A DNA stretch of 64,000 nt. Source: Scleroderma bovista. Its lineage: Eukaryota > Basidiomycota > Agaricomycetes > Boletales > Sclerodermataceae. The notes beneath the pieces are model-generated. The model ran no database searches and was not told where the DNA came from. It saw nothing but the letters and a program-made list of their open reading frames with translations. The DNA lies in NCBI GenBank assembly GCA_037178675.1, contig JAYMGJ010000377.1, positions 62,001-126,000 on the forward strand, written 5' to 3'. Below, piece by piece: positions 37,275 through 49,604 of this stretch (position 1 is the stretch's first letter; the number at the start of each line of letters is the position of its first letter). The translations under genes were made by a program, and so were the position numbers.

Positions 37275-40200
37275 ATGACTGGGGGAATGCCTCCCGCACA
37301 CCCTCGCCGCCCCGCGTCGCTTCAAGAAGATGGCGCCCTTCTCTCCAGCATGAACAGGTTCGAGCTGACATGGCCAGTCGAACCACCGCTGCCCTTTCAG
37401 ACGCCCCTGGGATACCCCATGGAACGATCTGGCACTCTCAGCTCATCTGACGGGGACTCGTCGGATCATTCAGAAAGAGAGCATTCCCTCTCCAACGAGC
37501 GATACTCCCGCGACGACGGTGGAGACTACGATGCTACTGCCGACCCTCATTTCAAAACCCAACAACCCTCTCTTCCTTCGGGTGACGGAAACCCTTCCGA
37601 TCCCCATGAACTATCGTGCAGATTCTCGACGCCGTTGCCGTCCCAACTCGAGCACCTTCGGAATCCGCGCAGACAACCGTTTCCATTCTCCCCATACTCG
37701 GGCGTATCATCACAATCGGATCCACTCGCAGACGTTTCCCGTGAGGTTTCGCTGGAACTCGCAGATTCTGTTCAGATGGTCGTGCAGACACTACTGCAGA
37801 TATCTCCTGCACAAATACTGGACCCAGCGAAAGAGCAGTATGCAGCGTGCTCGTTGCTGGTACCCACAACTTGCATGTCTGCCATGCTTACGACCATGAA
37901 GAACCTCAACTTCGTTTCTGGGAACATGTCCGAGCTCTTCGTAAACCACGGCCCTCCTCTGCCCCCAGCAAATGGGCTGTTGCTGCCCTCTGCTCCCAAG
38001 ACTGTCTCAGACTTTGACATTGGAGAGATGCTGCAGGGTGTGGGCGATGCCCTCAGCGGATGCGCAGCACAAGTCGGCGTAGACCTAGTCCTCTTTCATG
38101 GAGACGTGGGCCTGAGGCACGTTGCAGTTCGGGGAGAGGAATTCGCGTTGTCTACCACCCTGACACACGTGAGTATGTCTTACAAAACCACACCTATATC
38201 TGACACGCCTCAAGGTCATCCGACAAGTCATCAACGCTGCGCGCCAGGGTGATTCAGTCGATGTCGGCTTATCTATTAGATCGCATTCAGAAGACTCTTC
38301 TGAGTCCCCATCCGCCGAGAGAGTGGACGCAAAACAGGACAATGGCTCGTCTGCCCCTTCAGACGATGGATACGTTGTCTGTGCCTTTGAAATAACACAC
38401 CATTTCGGAGAGTCTGATGCAGGCGATGACTCAGTTACGCCCACGCATCTCGATCCTCCCCCTCTTCGGCCCAAGCCAGACTTTGTGACTGCGTTACTTC
38501 AGCGGCTATTTTTACGCACAGGGGCCACCTTCGCTAGTGACCTGCCTAGGCGAAATAACCTTCCTGGTCGTATCTGCGAACTTACCTTCCGGTTGGAATG
38601 TGGGTCCTTGAGTGCCGTCAATGCAAGGGCAACCCCTGTATTTGACAGTGCATCGCCACCTTTATCGGGCACGCGTATTGCTAAAGAGCCGACCCTGGAA
38701 GAACTGACCCACTTTTCTGAGACGTTGCGGGGGAAGAAAGCGACCCTGTACGCTAGCGCCACCAGCTCATTCGCACACCACTTGACGAGTTACCTGACCG
38801 CTTGGGGATTGGATGTCATCTACATCTCTTCCGAGCAAGAAGGGGAGACCGTTAGCGCTGGTGAGACTGCCGCCTCTTCTATGCCTGAGAGTAGTCATCA
38901 TCCAAAACCAAGAAGCAGGCAGTGGACGTCGGAGCCTCACAATGCTCAAGACAACTCCAATGCGTCGAATAGTGGTGCCCGTAGCCCGTCGATGCCGTTT
39001 GTCTTTATTGACGATGATGTCTCGGTTTTGCGCGAGCAGATACAGAAATTTCGCGCTGAGCAGCACCCGTCTACGTATTCCCGCAAACGGCCGTCGTTGG
39101 TCGCTAACCACCGGCCCAAGTCCTCCCACCAGGTAGCAAGAGCCATGGGGTATGGTCCCAGTCCATCCTCAGCAGCCACCACTGCCGTCATCCACTTCAC
39201 TAGTCTCGGGAATTACAGGGTGGTCCGGGATATCATACAGTGTGACTTGGCTGCGCATGTAGCATCGTTCCAGCCTCCACTGGAGGTCATGATTATCCCC
39301 AAGCCTGCTGGTCCGCGCAGATTTCTCACTGCTCTTCATACTGCGCTCACTAGACCATTGGTGGACCCTTTTTTTGCGCCCATCGCCACATCCCCCATTA
39401 GCCCCGCGGTGCACGGGTCGCCCTTCTTTAGTCATGTACAACAGACCAGTCCGAAATCGCCATTGACGAGGCCCTGGGGTTCCACCCGGTCGGCTTCCGA
39501 TCGATCCGCGAAGTCGCCACGGGATGGCGATCCTCATGTTTTACATCCACCCTCGCCGCTTTCCATCGCGGACACTGCAGAATACTTCCCAGATGGATCG
39601 GATAAACTTGGGACTGCTCCCGCCTCTGGGCTCGTGATTTCCAATCCAGACGGGTATCCCACTGGCATTGTGTTCAATCCCCGAGCGAAGGGTAGGCCCC
39701 AATCGTCTGCTAGCACCCCCGGCGAAAAGGGCAACAAACTACAGTTCCTCATGCCAAAGCCGGAGCGGTTGCGCGGTCCCATGGCGCTACGCCCTATACA
39801 TGGTGATGAGAGCAGTCTACCGTTCTCGGCCCTGCATTCTGCTGGTCTTTCACAGGACGATCAACCGCAGTCTCCTGCACAGACCCCGACGGACACGCCG
39901 ACGAGTGCGCAGGGCAAGGTCAGGAAGCCTTCTGTTCTTGCGGATGATATAGTGCCATCAACATCGCCTGGTGCTACGCTACCTCGGAGAGGAAGCCCAG
40001 TAGAGACGAGGAAGATGGCATCCCAACCGGCATCGCCGAACGCTGTCGAATCCCCCACGAGCTGGTTCGCTCGGAGGAAGGCGAGGCGTGCGGCCCAGAG
40101 TCAGAAAATGGCTTTGGAAGGGGCTTCGGCAAACATGTCGGGCAAGGGTACCACGGAAACCACTATTGTGCCCCCTATCAGTGTGCTCATCGTGGATGGT

Positions 40201-41394
40201 AGGTGTCACACAAGATTGTTTTAAGGGTATTTTTGACCGTGTTCGTCTAGATAACCCTATCAACCGTACTATCCTTTCCACGTTCATGAAGAAGAAGAAG
40301 GTCAAGTACGACGTTGCAAAAAATGGTGAAGAGGCGGTCGAGAAGTGGCGGAGGGGCAATTTCCAGCTTATTCTTGTGAGTGAAATGTCAATACTTGGAG
40401 CATGTGGGAGTCTGACGACAAAGATAGATGGATATCCAGATGCCCATCATGGACGGCATCGAGGCGACGAAACAAATACGGAACCTGGAAAGTCTCAAGG
40501 TCGCGTGTGCACCCGTGACTCCCCAGTCTGATGTCGGCGCGCGTACGCCGTCTGATGATTTCTATCCGACTTCGTACCATTTCTCGGTTATTATTGTCGC
40601 ACTGACGGCATCCTCACTCGAGAGTGATCGAGTTGCTGCGCTTGCGGCGGGATGCAACGATTTCTTGACCAAGCCTGTGTCATTGCAATGGCTGAACAAC
40701 AAGATTATCGAATGGGGTGCAATCAAGGCACTGCAGATATGGGCGGACATGCCTTCAGAAGAGGAGAAGACGCTTTCTACGGAGCAGTCTGCACAAGCTC
40801 AGGTTGTTGCGCGGCGATTACATGTTCCTGATGGGCGGGCCACGCCGGTGGAGGGTATTTTGAGTCGGACCTCGTCCAAGGGAAGATTGGCTGAAGGTGT
40901 CGGAACTGTGTCGTTGTCGACGATCGTTTCCCTGCCCACGCCCGCGGAGGGGCCTGCTCCGAGGCAAGAAGACCCTGGTAGTCATGACGCGACTCCGCCA
41001 CAAGACCCCGAGGGGAAGGTGGAGCGCGGGGATGAGAGACCTGTTCCAGGTGACGTTTACATTCAGCGATGGACACCTGCTTTCGACTGACGCGACCCGG
41101 CAGTGGAAAAGCAGGCTAGTTCAGGTGCAGATGCACACGTTTGGAGGATATTCACAGGCTGATGCACGCAGTAGACGATGTGGGTAAATCGCTGGAGAGT
41201 GCGCAAAAGGAAGCTTCTTGTGGTGCACTGCCTTTATTGCCGGGTGAGTCTTATCGATTCATTTCGCACGGACATCGATAAATTATTTGCCAGAAGCGCA
41301 TGGACGCTCGAGGGTGACAAGGGAGGGTTCTTCGACGACGGCAAGCGCCAGTGATGGCACACGAGAGCTAGAAGTGCCGGAGGAGAAGTCTTGA
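37275..41394 (+). CDS. SSK1: SSK1-type response regulator of the osmostress HOG pathway
   Basis: Ssk1 receives phosphate from the Ypd1 phosphotransfer protein and, when unphosphorylated, activates the MAPKKK of the HOG cascade. Exon 1 (37275-38168) and exon 2 (38215-40198) encode a long disordered N-terminus. The receiver domain is built from the end of exon 2 and two more exons: [16 protein letters not shown] (acid pocket), [13 protein letters not shown] with the phospho-acceptor Asp, IIVALTASS, and FLTKPV with the conserved Lys. An insert of about 30 residues sits inside the receiver. One open frame stops at 41090. A coding-looking stretch then continues in another frame ([20 protein letters not shown], an intron starting gtgagt, and a last exon to the TGA at 41392), so I extend the gene to 41394; the join near 41050-41150 is unresolved. 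Confidence 0.87.
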
Positions 41395-41972
41395 CGGTGG
41401 TGGGCGACCTTCGGAAGACTGGTTTGGATGATGGCACCATTTCTTTTCCCCATACGTCTGAAGGTCGCCGCGTATATTCGCAAATACATGCTAGGGCCCT
41501 GACGGTCTGTCGTGTTCTCTGCTACTATTTGGGTTTCATTTGGGGATTCTGTGACGCTCTGATTGGTATTACATGCACGTCTACGAATTACGGGTAATGG
41601 GTTCGGTCGATACTTGTTTGTAGAAGGGATGTGGGTATTTTACGTGGTAATGGGCACACTGTGACTACGAGGGCCATGACACGGGTCTGCGATTACGGCG
41701 AGCGGGGCGGTGTCGAGGTGGGTTGATTGGGTCACTGATGGATCGATCCTTGCGCTGAGATCCACGTGCGGGTGGCAGAGCCGGCGAGGCGATTGAGAGG
41801 TTCGCGGTTCGAGCAGGCCGGGCTCTTGCCGGGCGGCACGGTCCACCCCGCGTCGGAGTCTCACCGGCGATGGCATACTCCGCCGTCTGCCTGACTCCGC
41901 GACTTGCACGTCTTCACGACTGCTCATCCCCTCCCCCTGCATCCCTCGTCCGTGCGCCGACGCTCGCCCACG
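41395..41972. other. Spacer between SSK1 and the JmjC gene
   Basis: 578 bp; the half next to the JmjC gene is CG-rich leader-like sequence. No gene seen. Confidence 0.4.
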
Positions 41973-44900
41973 ATGAACGGCATGCACGACACCCACAAGC
42001 GCACATCCATCAGCCAGCTCCTCAACCCGTCCTCCGATTCCTCTGCTTACTCCCATGCCCCCCATCTCCCCAGCCTCGCCGCTGCACCCGGCGTACCGAC
42101 GTATCAGCACCCCCAGCACCCCCACCATCCACACTACCCACCGCACCCCGACTCTGCGTCCTCCTTCCATCTCCGCGCGGCAAGCTGGGGTCCCGCCAAC
42201 GACGATCAATCTGGTGCAAAACGCAGACCCGACGCACCTCCAGCCCCTCCCCGCCCATATCCCATGCACCCACACATGTACCCCGAACTCAACGGCGACA
42301 TGCAGTCAAGACAGCCCCGCCCACGCATCGATGAGCATACCCCTTATGCCATGGCTCCCAGTCCGTGGCCACACTCGCAGCCGGACATGTCCCATGTCCA
42401 CTATGCTTCCCCCGTGCTCGCACCAATGTACTCCGAGGAACGAACTGGTAATGCAATCCGCCCTTGTCTCTCACTCCATCCTCTGACACGCAGGCCGTCG
42501 CCCACAGCAATACCGAGTGACTTTGCCCAAAATAGTGCGGCTCCCCTTACATTGGTCTTGCGTCCCAACTGATTCTCCGTCCACGGAACAGATCATTTCC
42601 CGCATAATCCTCAAGACCAACAGCAACAGCCCATGGCACCCCACCCCCACACATGTAACTATCTCTTTTTTCGTGCACATCCACTGCTTTAATCCCCATG
42701 TCATCGTCGGCATCTTAAGCTCTACAGAATGCTGAAAGGGCCTCTGTTCGTTTAGCGGCACGATTCACTGCACCGATGCACGGCCAACCGGTCTTCGAAG
42801 TAGGTGCGCTTATGCCCCACGGAATGTTCCCGGTGCTGTACTCCCATCCGCCGCCACCAGCCCAAGTACAGAAACGCCCATCCACCGAGGTCGAGGACCC
42901 CCCCTCAAAGTCAAAGAAGCAAAGAACGAAATCAAAACCCACCGATGGAAGCGGTAAGCAATGCAATCCCTGCATTCATCACTGCAAATGGCTCATGTCA
43001 CCCGAAGCATCTTCAAAACGCGGGTACAATGCCAAAAAAAGGAACGAGGCTGCTCAGATTGCTGCCCAAAATGGTGTGTATCTTTCCCTCCAAAGAAGCG
43101 CTGACACTGAACCTCCTATAGCCCAGCTGATGCCCTCCGTCTCCTATCCTGCAGACCCTGGTGATAAAGGAAAGGAGAAGGCAGGTGAATGTAGGTCACG
43201 GACCTTGATCAACATCCAACATCTTATCTGATTTGAGGACAGCTGCGATTCGTGCTGCCGCAACAAACGGTGCACCGATGGATGCATCCTCTCTTCAACC
43301 GGAACTTCAATTTGCGCGATGCATGTCCAATCGATACAGATCGGAGCAGTTCCCACGCTGCGTCTCTTGTACGCGACGCTGGGCAGGCGATACGTGTCGT
43401 TTTCAGGGCATCCGTTTCTTCCTCAAGGACAGCCAACGCAACATCGTGGGTGTCAGTTTCGTCGAAAACCTCAAGCCAGATGCTCCAAATATGAATTTCC
43501 CGGGTCACTGGAATGTTCCACTGACTACTGCGCATATATGGCGGACAAAGGTGACCCGTTGCAACGTATCGCCCCTGATGGTGCTAACCTTATTATATCC
43601 ATATTAGAGAACTGTTGCTGAGGCATTGCTACCGACCCTCCAAAAGGAGTTGGAGCATCTAGCCACCCCAGAGATTATACGGCGGACAAGAGAAAGCGAG
43701 GTTCGGGCCACATGTGGTAAGTGCTATCGCCGATATGCCCTTGGGGGTATGCTTACCTTGCGTGGGCAGATACGTGCATGACATCGATCTTTTCGTGTAG
43801 TTGGATGTGTCGATTATGCGGTCGTGAGGCATGCGCAGAATGCTTCGAGCAGGTCAGAGACTTGACCGAAGACCGGCCAGGAGCTACGCAAGCGGAGATC
43901 GCTGCTCTTCAAGCCAAACGGGAGAAGCATGCACATACGAATCCATTCTTCCTTTCATGCACTCGCCGAAACGAACACGTTGCCAAGGACTTCTCGCCCA
44001 TGTCGCGGTTTTGCAAGGCGGAGTTAAGCCAAGCCATCAAAGAAATGGAACAGATGCTGTCACAGCCGGATGCGTATGTGTTACCTGAAGTTGGGGCTAT
44101 CGATCCATCCCTCCAAAATGGACAATCGAGCGCGGGTGAAGCCACTAATGGAAACGGTGCTGGACAACCCTCGAATTCGTCCAGTAATGAAATACATCCC
44201 TCACATATTTCACAGCAAGCTGGCTCTCTTGTTGGTGATGCCCAGGGGGTGAGCGGCACCGCGTCGATTACTTCCGGCACAGACCAGCAAAGTAGTACTA
44301 CCGACTCGCAACAAGCAACTACGTCAAATGGTGTCTCAGAGCTACCGTCACACCCGACTGTGACCATCGCAGATTCTGGGCTGACTGAGGACGTTTTTCG
44401 CCCGCTCTGGGTGAAAGGGGAACCCATTGTAGTTACTGGTCTCCTTCCCAAATTCAAGACCCAGTGGACCCCTGAATACTTCATGCAGAAGTACAACGCG
44501 CAGAGTTGCCTGATTCTCGAGTGTCAGACTGATCTTAACAAGAGGGTCACGGTCGGTGAATTCTTTTCGTGGTTCGGAAAGTATGAAGGTAGAACACAGT
44601 GTTGGAAGTTGAAGGCAAGCCAACGCGCCTTCACCTACGTAGAATGGTACTGACTGGGGCACTTAGGACTGGCCTCCGTCGACTGACTTCAAGTCTGCGT
44701 TCCCCGAGCTCTATGAGGATTTCAGTAGAGCTGTCCCGGTACCTAGCTACGTCAGACGTGACGGAACACTGAACATTGCCTCACATTTCCCAAGTAATAC
44801 GGTGGCACCAGACCTTGGTGAGTATAGCAATAAACACCTGGGATCGTTGGGGGTTGACCCCTGACACAAGGACCTAAAATGTATAATGCGATGGCATCGT

Positions 44901-45493
44901 ACGAGTCTACCGGGAGCAAAGGCTCAACGCGACTGCACATGGACATGGCAGACGCCTTGAACATCATGACCTACGCTGCACCGACGCCAGACGGGAAACC
45001 AGGGTACGCGGCATGGGACTTGTTCCGCTCATCGGATTCTGAAAAGCTGCGACACTTCTTGATGCGCAAGTTCAAAGGCAGCTATCAACACGACCCCATA
45101 CATTCGCAGCAGTTTTACCTCGATACTGACTTGAGGAAGGAGCTTTTTGATCAGTATGGGGTGAAGAGCCATAGGATCCTTCAGAAACCTGGGGAGGCCG
45201 TATTCATACCTGCAGGATGTGCCCACCAGGTGCGTATATGCTGGTTCTGCATACCCCACCATCTGACCCGGGACTATGTATATGTGTAGGTTTGCAACCT
45301 CGCTGACTGCATGAAGGTTGCGATCGACTTTGTTAGCCCAGAGAACATCGCCCGCTGTGAGCAGCTTACAAAGGAGTTCCGCGAACAAAATCAATCCATG
45401 GCGTGGAAGGAGGATGTGCTCCAGTTACGTACGATGATGTGGTTCGCATGGTTGTCTTGTTGCCGACAAGAAAAGGAGATGAGTGAGATTTGA
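41973..45493 (+). CDS. JmjC histone demethylase, KDM3/JMJD1-like
   Basis: The C-terminal half holds a JmjC domain of the KDM3 type, which oxidatively removes methyl groups (H3K9 in known members). The iron ligands are visible as H-x-D in LHMDMADALNIM (44936-44944) and the later His in PAGCAHQV. The preceding region has the Cys-rich fingers expected for this family (CVSCTRRWAGDTC, DTCMTS, CRLCGREACAECF). The N-terminus is disordered and rich in His/Pro. About ten exons are present. The last intron ends before VCNLADCMKVAIDFVSPEN. I chose the ATG at 41973 (MNGMHDTHKR). Exon borders between 42440 and 43230 are uncertain. Confidence 0.9.
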
Positions 45494-45895
45494 GCGTTGA
45501 CGCTGGGTGCGAGTTTTAGCCCGACGTCCGCTTTGCTGACATCGCTGGTTTGTAGGATACAATATTTTTGCTGTATTTTTTTTCGTTCTTTCTTTTGGAG
45601 TACACCCGGTTTAAGCTAAGTGGAAGCACCAGACACAAGCTAATGATTTTTTTTTTCTCGCTGTACCATGCCCTACTCTTTCCCCTCATTTGTGTACTTA
45701 CATTCGATTGAACCCTTTATATTGATGTTGCGATGACGTCAGTCCATATGACTGAGCTTGGACGATCTTTGTATGTCTTGTGAGCGCATCAGATTGAGTC
45801 GATACGCAGCACACCCGTTCAGTATAAAGCTCCCCACCGCTACTCCAAATCGCTTGTTGTATCATCTACGTCTGAACCACCAGCGGTACCCTGCA
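45494..45895. other. Spacer, T-rich
   Basis: 402 bp between two same-strand genes, with T-rich runs near 45580 and 45648. No gene seen. Confidence 0.4.
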
Positions 45896-46397
45896 ATGTC
45901 TTCCCCACAGAGTCTATCCTCGGACAACGTCCACAAACTCCTGTCTGACACCAACTTGAGCGCATCGTCCTTTGTCCAGTCGGTTCTGACCGCCGCATTC
46001 CAATCCTCGCTCGAGACCACGGGGTCCGATGTGATGGACTCGAGCCAGTCGATACTCGACCAGCTCTTCTCGCCCAACTGCGAGGTTCGGAAGGACCATG
46101 CACCTCAAGGCCTCGCAGAACTCAAGGACGATTTCGTGGCTCGCAGAGCTGGGTGCAGGACCGCGAATGTGAAGTTTGAGCATATCATCTCTACCAATGA
46201 TGATAAGCCGGAGGAAGTGAGTCTCAGAGGCCCCGTTCTTGGTATTAGGCCGGTGTCGCTGATATCTACCGGCGCTGTCATGTCACTAATAGCCTGCCGT
46301 CGTCGCTGGCGTCTTCATCATCACCCGCTACATGATGTATCTCATTCGCGCTTCGCCAGCGCAGAGATTGACCCATGTATATTTTAGCGCCAAGTGA
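45896..46397 (+). CDS. Small NTF2-like domain protein
   Basis: Two exons give about 141 residues. Exon 1 reads from MSSPQSLSSDNV through FVQSVLTAAFQSSLETTG and FVARRAGCRTANVKFEHI to DKPEE. A 69-nt intron (gtgagt...aatag) follows, and exon 2 (PAVVAGVFIITRYMMYL) ends at the TGA before 46398. The helix-strand pattern and size resemble stand-alone NTF2-like/SnoaL folds common in fungi. Reaction, if any, unknown. Its 3' end overlaps a doubtful minus-strand frame. Confidence 0.7.
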
Positions 46398-46990
46398 GAC
46401 TTTCCGTCCGTTTTCCCCGAGACAGGGGTTTACATTTATACCCACAGATTGGAGCCACCACTTCCAAGCATTAAGGAGGGTGGTGGCAGGCGTACTAGGC
46501 GCTTCACCAGTTTCTACTATACATTGGTGGATAAGGTCCCTCCTATCCACTTCGCCGTGCCACATGTCAGTGTACGGAAGGACGACACGGTGGAGGGGTA
46601 AGGAAGATGAATATGCAAACCTCAAGGTAAAGCGACGGGAAGCATAGCTATAAAACTTCGTGTCCCAATACCACTTGGACACATGATCTGCGATGGACCC
46701 ATAAACTGCTGTACATATATCGTAGTGCAGGTTTCTTGTGAATGGTGTTTTTGCTGCAGGGTAATCTGTGGACTCCTTCCCTACCACTTTCAAAGTCGCC
46801 AGCCGCTTCCGTACAGCGTGGTGAAGTCGTCCCGGTTGTCGAATGGCACTCTGTAGAAAGCTATAGCCTTCTTACGAGGACAGCGGCGTCGACCTTCTTC
46901 TGTGCAAACAGTGTTTCGGGCGGTGGAGGCAGGGGAGTCTCAGAGTTTATCTGCATGGTGCTTGGCATAATCCTGGCAGACGGGTCATAG
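46278..46990 (-). CDS. Doubtful minus-strand gene
   Basis: An open frame of about 190 codons runs from about 46867 down to 46278 (including TRNLHYDICTAVYGSIADHV and LNAWKWWLQSVGINVNP), and a short upstream frame starts MPSTMQINSETPLPPPPETL at 46990. A 25-nt gap with gt...ag ends would join them, which is too short for a normal intron. A competing frame reads AFYRVPFDNRDDF and ends GSGWRL. I recognise nothing. It may be a small gene with a different exon structure or non-coding. Confidence 0.2.
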
Positions 46991-47141
46991 CAAGATTTTT
47001 GCCATAACCCAGATGCTGGTTTTACTCGCTGAAGTTCGTGAGTCGTGAGTCGTGTGACGTCGGCAAAACAAACACTGTCGTGTCCCTTACCACTAGGAAA
47101 CGGAGACGCAGTCGAGCAGACAAGCCCATTGAACAAAGCAT

Positions 47142-47634
47142 AATGACGATGTCCCACGTAAGAAAAGAGAAGGAGAAACAGCTGAATTTTTCACCTTCAT
47201 CCCTCGTGAAAGTAGAGTGTCATTGCTTCGCTGTACTGTTTACCTCTGGTTCCATCAAAAAGGAAGGGTAAACACTGTGTGTTGTGCGCTCTCCCGCAAA
47301 GGACAGGAAGAAATCCACAAGTTGAAATTGAAGACATCCTGGCAAGTCCTCACATGTATAGGAACTAAGATGGGAGCCCTAAAAGAAATAAGGCGACATG
47401 ATGCCTCATCGTACCTCGTTGTGACATTGGAGTGTGTCTTGTCGATACCCGTTCGAAAGGGTGGTGGATACTACAGAGCACGGGCGTCGTGTGAGCACCG
47501 ACATGGATGGTTCGGTTCTTAAGGGTGAGGTCGAAGTCGAAGGCTATGGAATGACGCCTAAGCCTGATGCTAGAAAGGCAGCCTTCCTCAACTCTGCTGG
47601 CGATATGTTGGTCTTGTTCGAGGAGGCAGCCTGA
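47142..47634 (+). CDS. Doubtful small gene
   Basis: The last coding-looking exon ends at 47634 and reads FERVVDTTEHGRRVS, then MDGSVLKGEVEVEGYG and AAFLNSAGDMLVLFEEAA, with a composition unlike random frame. Upstream pieces (from an ATG at 47142 or 47148, followed by gtaaga) cannot be joined unambiguously. I do not recognise the family. Confidence 0.25.
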
Positions 47635-47760
47635 TGGGCCAATCTGTAATTGGGCAACAGTCAACATGTTCCGTATATGGAAGGGAGTCTTTACTTATGT
47701 AAGACTTGAATTTCTTGTACATACGCCTTCAAGGCCCAAACTCTAGGCTACTCCAGCAAA

Positions 47761-49143
47761 ATGATAAAAGGATTCGATCCCAGGCGACATGTTGGTTTGC
47801 ACCCGGAACGTGTCTCGCACGTTTCTAGCACAGATTATCCTGGCCACTACCCCGAAGAAGACGACTCCTGGGATCTTGCAAAGTTTAAAAAGGTCTGCAC
47901 TTTCCCCAATGACGATGCAGCTTGTGCAAGGTCTTAATACGAGACAAGGACAGAGACTTGCCGTCAGGGTGGAACGGCTTTCCAATCGCTCGATTGACTT
48001 CGATCTTGTCGGTGTCGATGCGTCCATCGCTAATGCGTTTCGACGGATACTAATTGCAGAGGTGCGTTTGCTTTTACACACCAAGTGTTATTTAGCTTGA
48101 TTGAATGGAGTAGGTTCCGACGGTATGTATAGAACGGGTTTATGTATTTGACAACACGTCCATTATTGTCGACGAAGTCCTCGCACACCGACTTGGTCTG
48201 ATTCCTCTGAATATAGACCCAGCGCTCATGGACTGTGCGCGTGGATCCTCTATCCACACTTTTCTGCGTGCTGATTTCATTGACCAGTTCCAGAAGGCCA
48301 GCCGACCGACAGAAACACCCTTGTTTTCAAACTTCGCACGACGTGCGAGCGACGACGGAACGCTCCCAAAGATACAGAAGATCCTGCGGAACTCTATATC
48401 AATCATGAAGTACTATCGTCGCAACTCGAGTGGTCTCCGCAGGGCGAACAAGCAGCCGTGATGGCGCACAACCCGCCGGCACCGACGAATGGGAATATCG
48501 TGCTTGCGAAGTTGCGGCCCGGCCAGGAGATCGATATGGAGCTACATGCTATAAAGGGGCTAGGGAAAGACCACGCCAAGTTTTCTCCTGTAGGTGCGTT
48601 TGCTCTGATATTGCGTTCTCTGTGCATATGCCCCTATCGGAGAAATATACCTCTCGTTTCGTTCCAGTTATCTAATGATGGATTTGTACGTAGCGACGGC
48701 TTCATATCGCCTCCTCCCCAAAATTATACTCAATCCAGAAAAACCTGTGCCCCCACACCTAGCGGAAAAGTTCAAAACCTGTTTCGCAAATGGTGTCATC
48801 AAAATTAATCCGCGCACGAAGGAAGTCAGCGTGGATGAAAACCAGGCGAGGCGGGAAACGATGAGTAGAGAAGTATATAGACACCATGAGTTTGAAGGAT
48901 ATGTACAGCTCGCACGCGTGAGGGATCATTTTCTCTGTGCGTTTTTTTTCTTCGCTGTGTTATTATTCTGAACATACCCATTTGTCAGTTAATATCGAAT
49001 CAGAGGGATTTTATCACCCAGAACGGCTCCTCCCAGAGGCGATAAAAGTAATGCGAGCAAAGATCTCGACCATCCGAAATGCAGCGCGAGCACTTTTGGA
49101 TCACGGTGGTGCTACTGAAGACGTAGAGATGTCTGAAAGGTAG
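47761..49143 (+). CDS. RPC40: RNA polymerase I and III shared subunit AC40
   Basis: AC40 (RPAC1) dimerises with AC19 to nucleate Pol I and Pol III assembly. Exon 1 encodes MIKGFDPRRHVGLHPERVSH and SSTDYPGHYPEEDDSWDLAKFKK. A 61-nt intron follows, then RLAVRVERLSNRSIDFDLVG and DASIANAFRRILIAE, the alpha-like dimerisation motif. Next come VPTVCIERVYVFDNTSIIVDE with LAHRLGLIPL, the CERRRNAP segment, LEWSPQGEQAAV, GKDHAKFSPVATASYRLLP, and a C-terminal exon from NIESEGFYHPE to DVEMSER. About six exons are needed and all domains occur in the expected order. It is the fifth ribosome-synthesis gene in the window. Confidence 0.94.
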
Positions 49144-49535
49144 CCGGAGACGAAACTCTTCTGTTGTGTCTATGCCCCCCCGTCGTGGGTATGTCGCGTA
49201 GTTTCGTAGGTCATGCGATTAATGCACCTGATTCATGCAGTTCATCCGGTAGTAGCCGTTCAAGGCGTAGCTCAAGCGATGGTCGGTGCTACATACACTT
49301 GTGTAAGCCCTCTGCAATGTCCAGTCTTACACATGAGTATCTTTTGGGCCGAGTACCTGCTCCGCTACTATATTCTCCGATGCTAAAGCTGTCGAGATTG
49401 AGGCTGACTGGCATGCCCAGGCGAAGCGTTTCTTCCATCTCCAACTGATCAAACTTCCAGCCACACTTAGAATACTGTCGTCGACACAGTACAGATGATG
49501 ATCGAGCGTGTTATTGCCCAAATTCCGGGGTACAA

Positions 49536-49550
49536 CCCCCCCCCCCCCCC
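49536..49550. repeat. Poly(C)/poly(G) tract of 15 bases
   Basis: An uninterrupted run of 15 C lies about 55 bp downstream of the stop codon of the minus-strand membrane-protein gene. Its transcript would carry a G15 tract in the 3' untranslated region. Confidence 0.8.
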
Positions 49551-49604
49551 AAGTGCTCTTGACTCGAAACATGATTCTTGATACAAAAAATAGGCCATTG
49601 TAAC

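Noticed and set aside
47142..47400. SRP14 homologue
   Set aside because: A short stretch (LFTSGSIKKEG) resembled the SRP14 N-terminus, but the downstream exons share nothing with that family.
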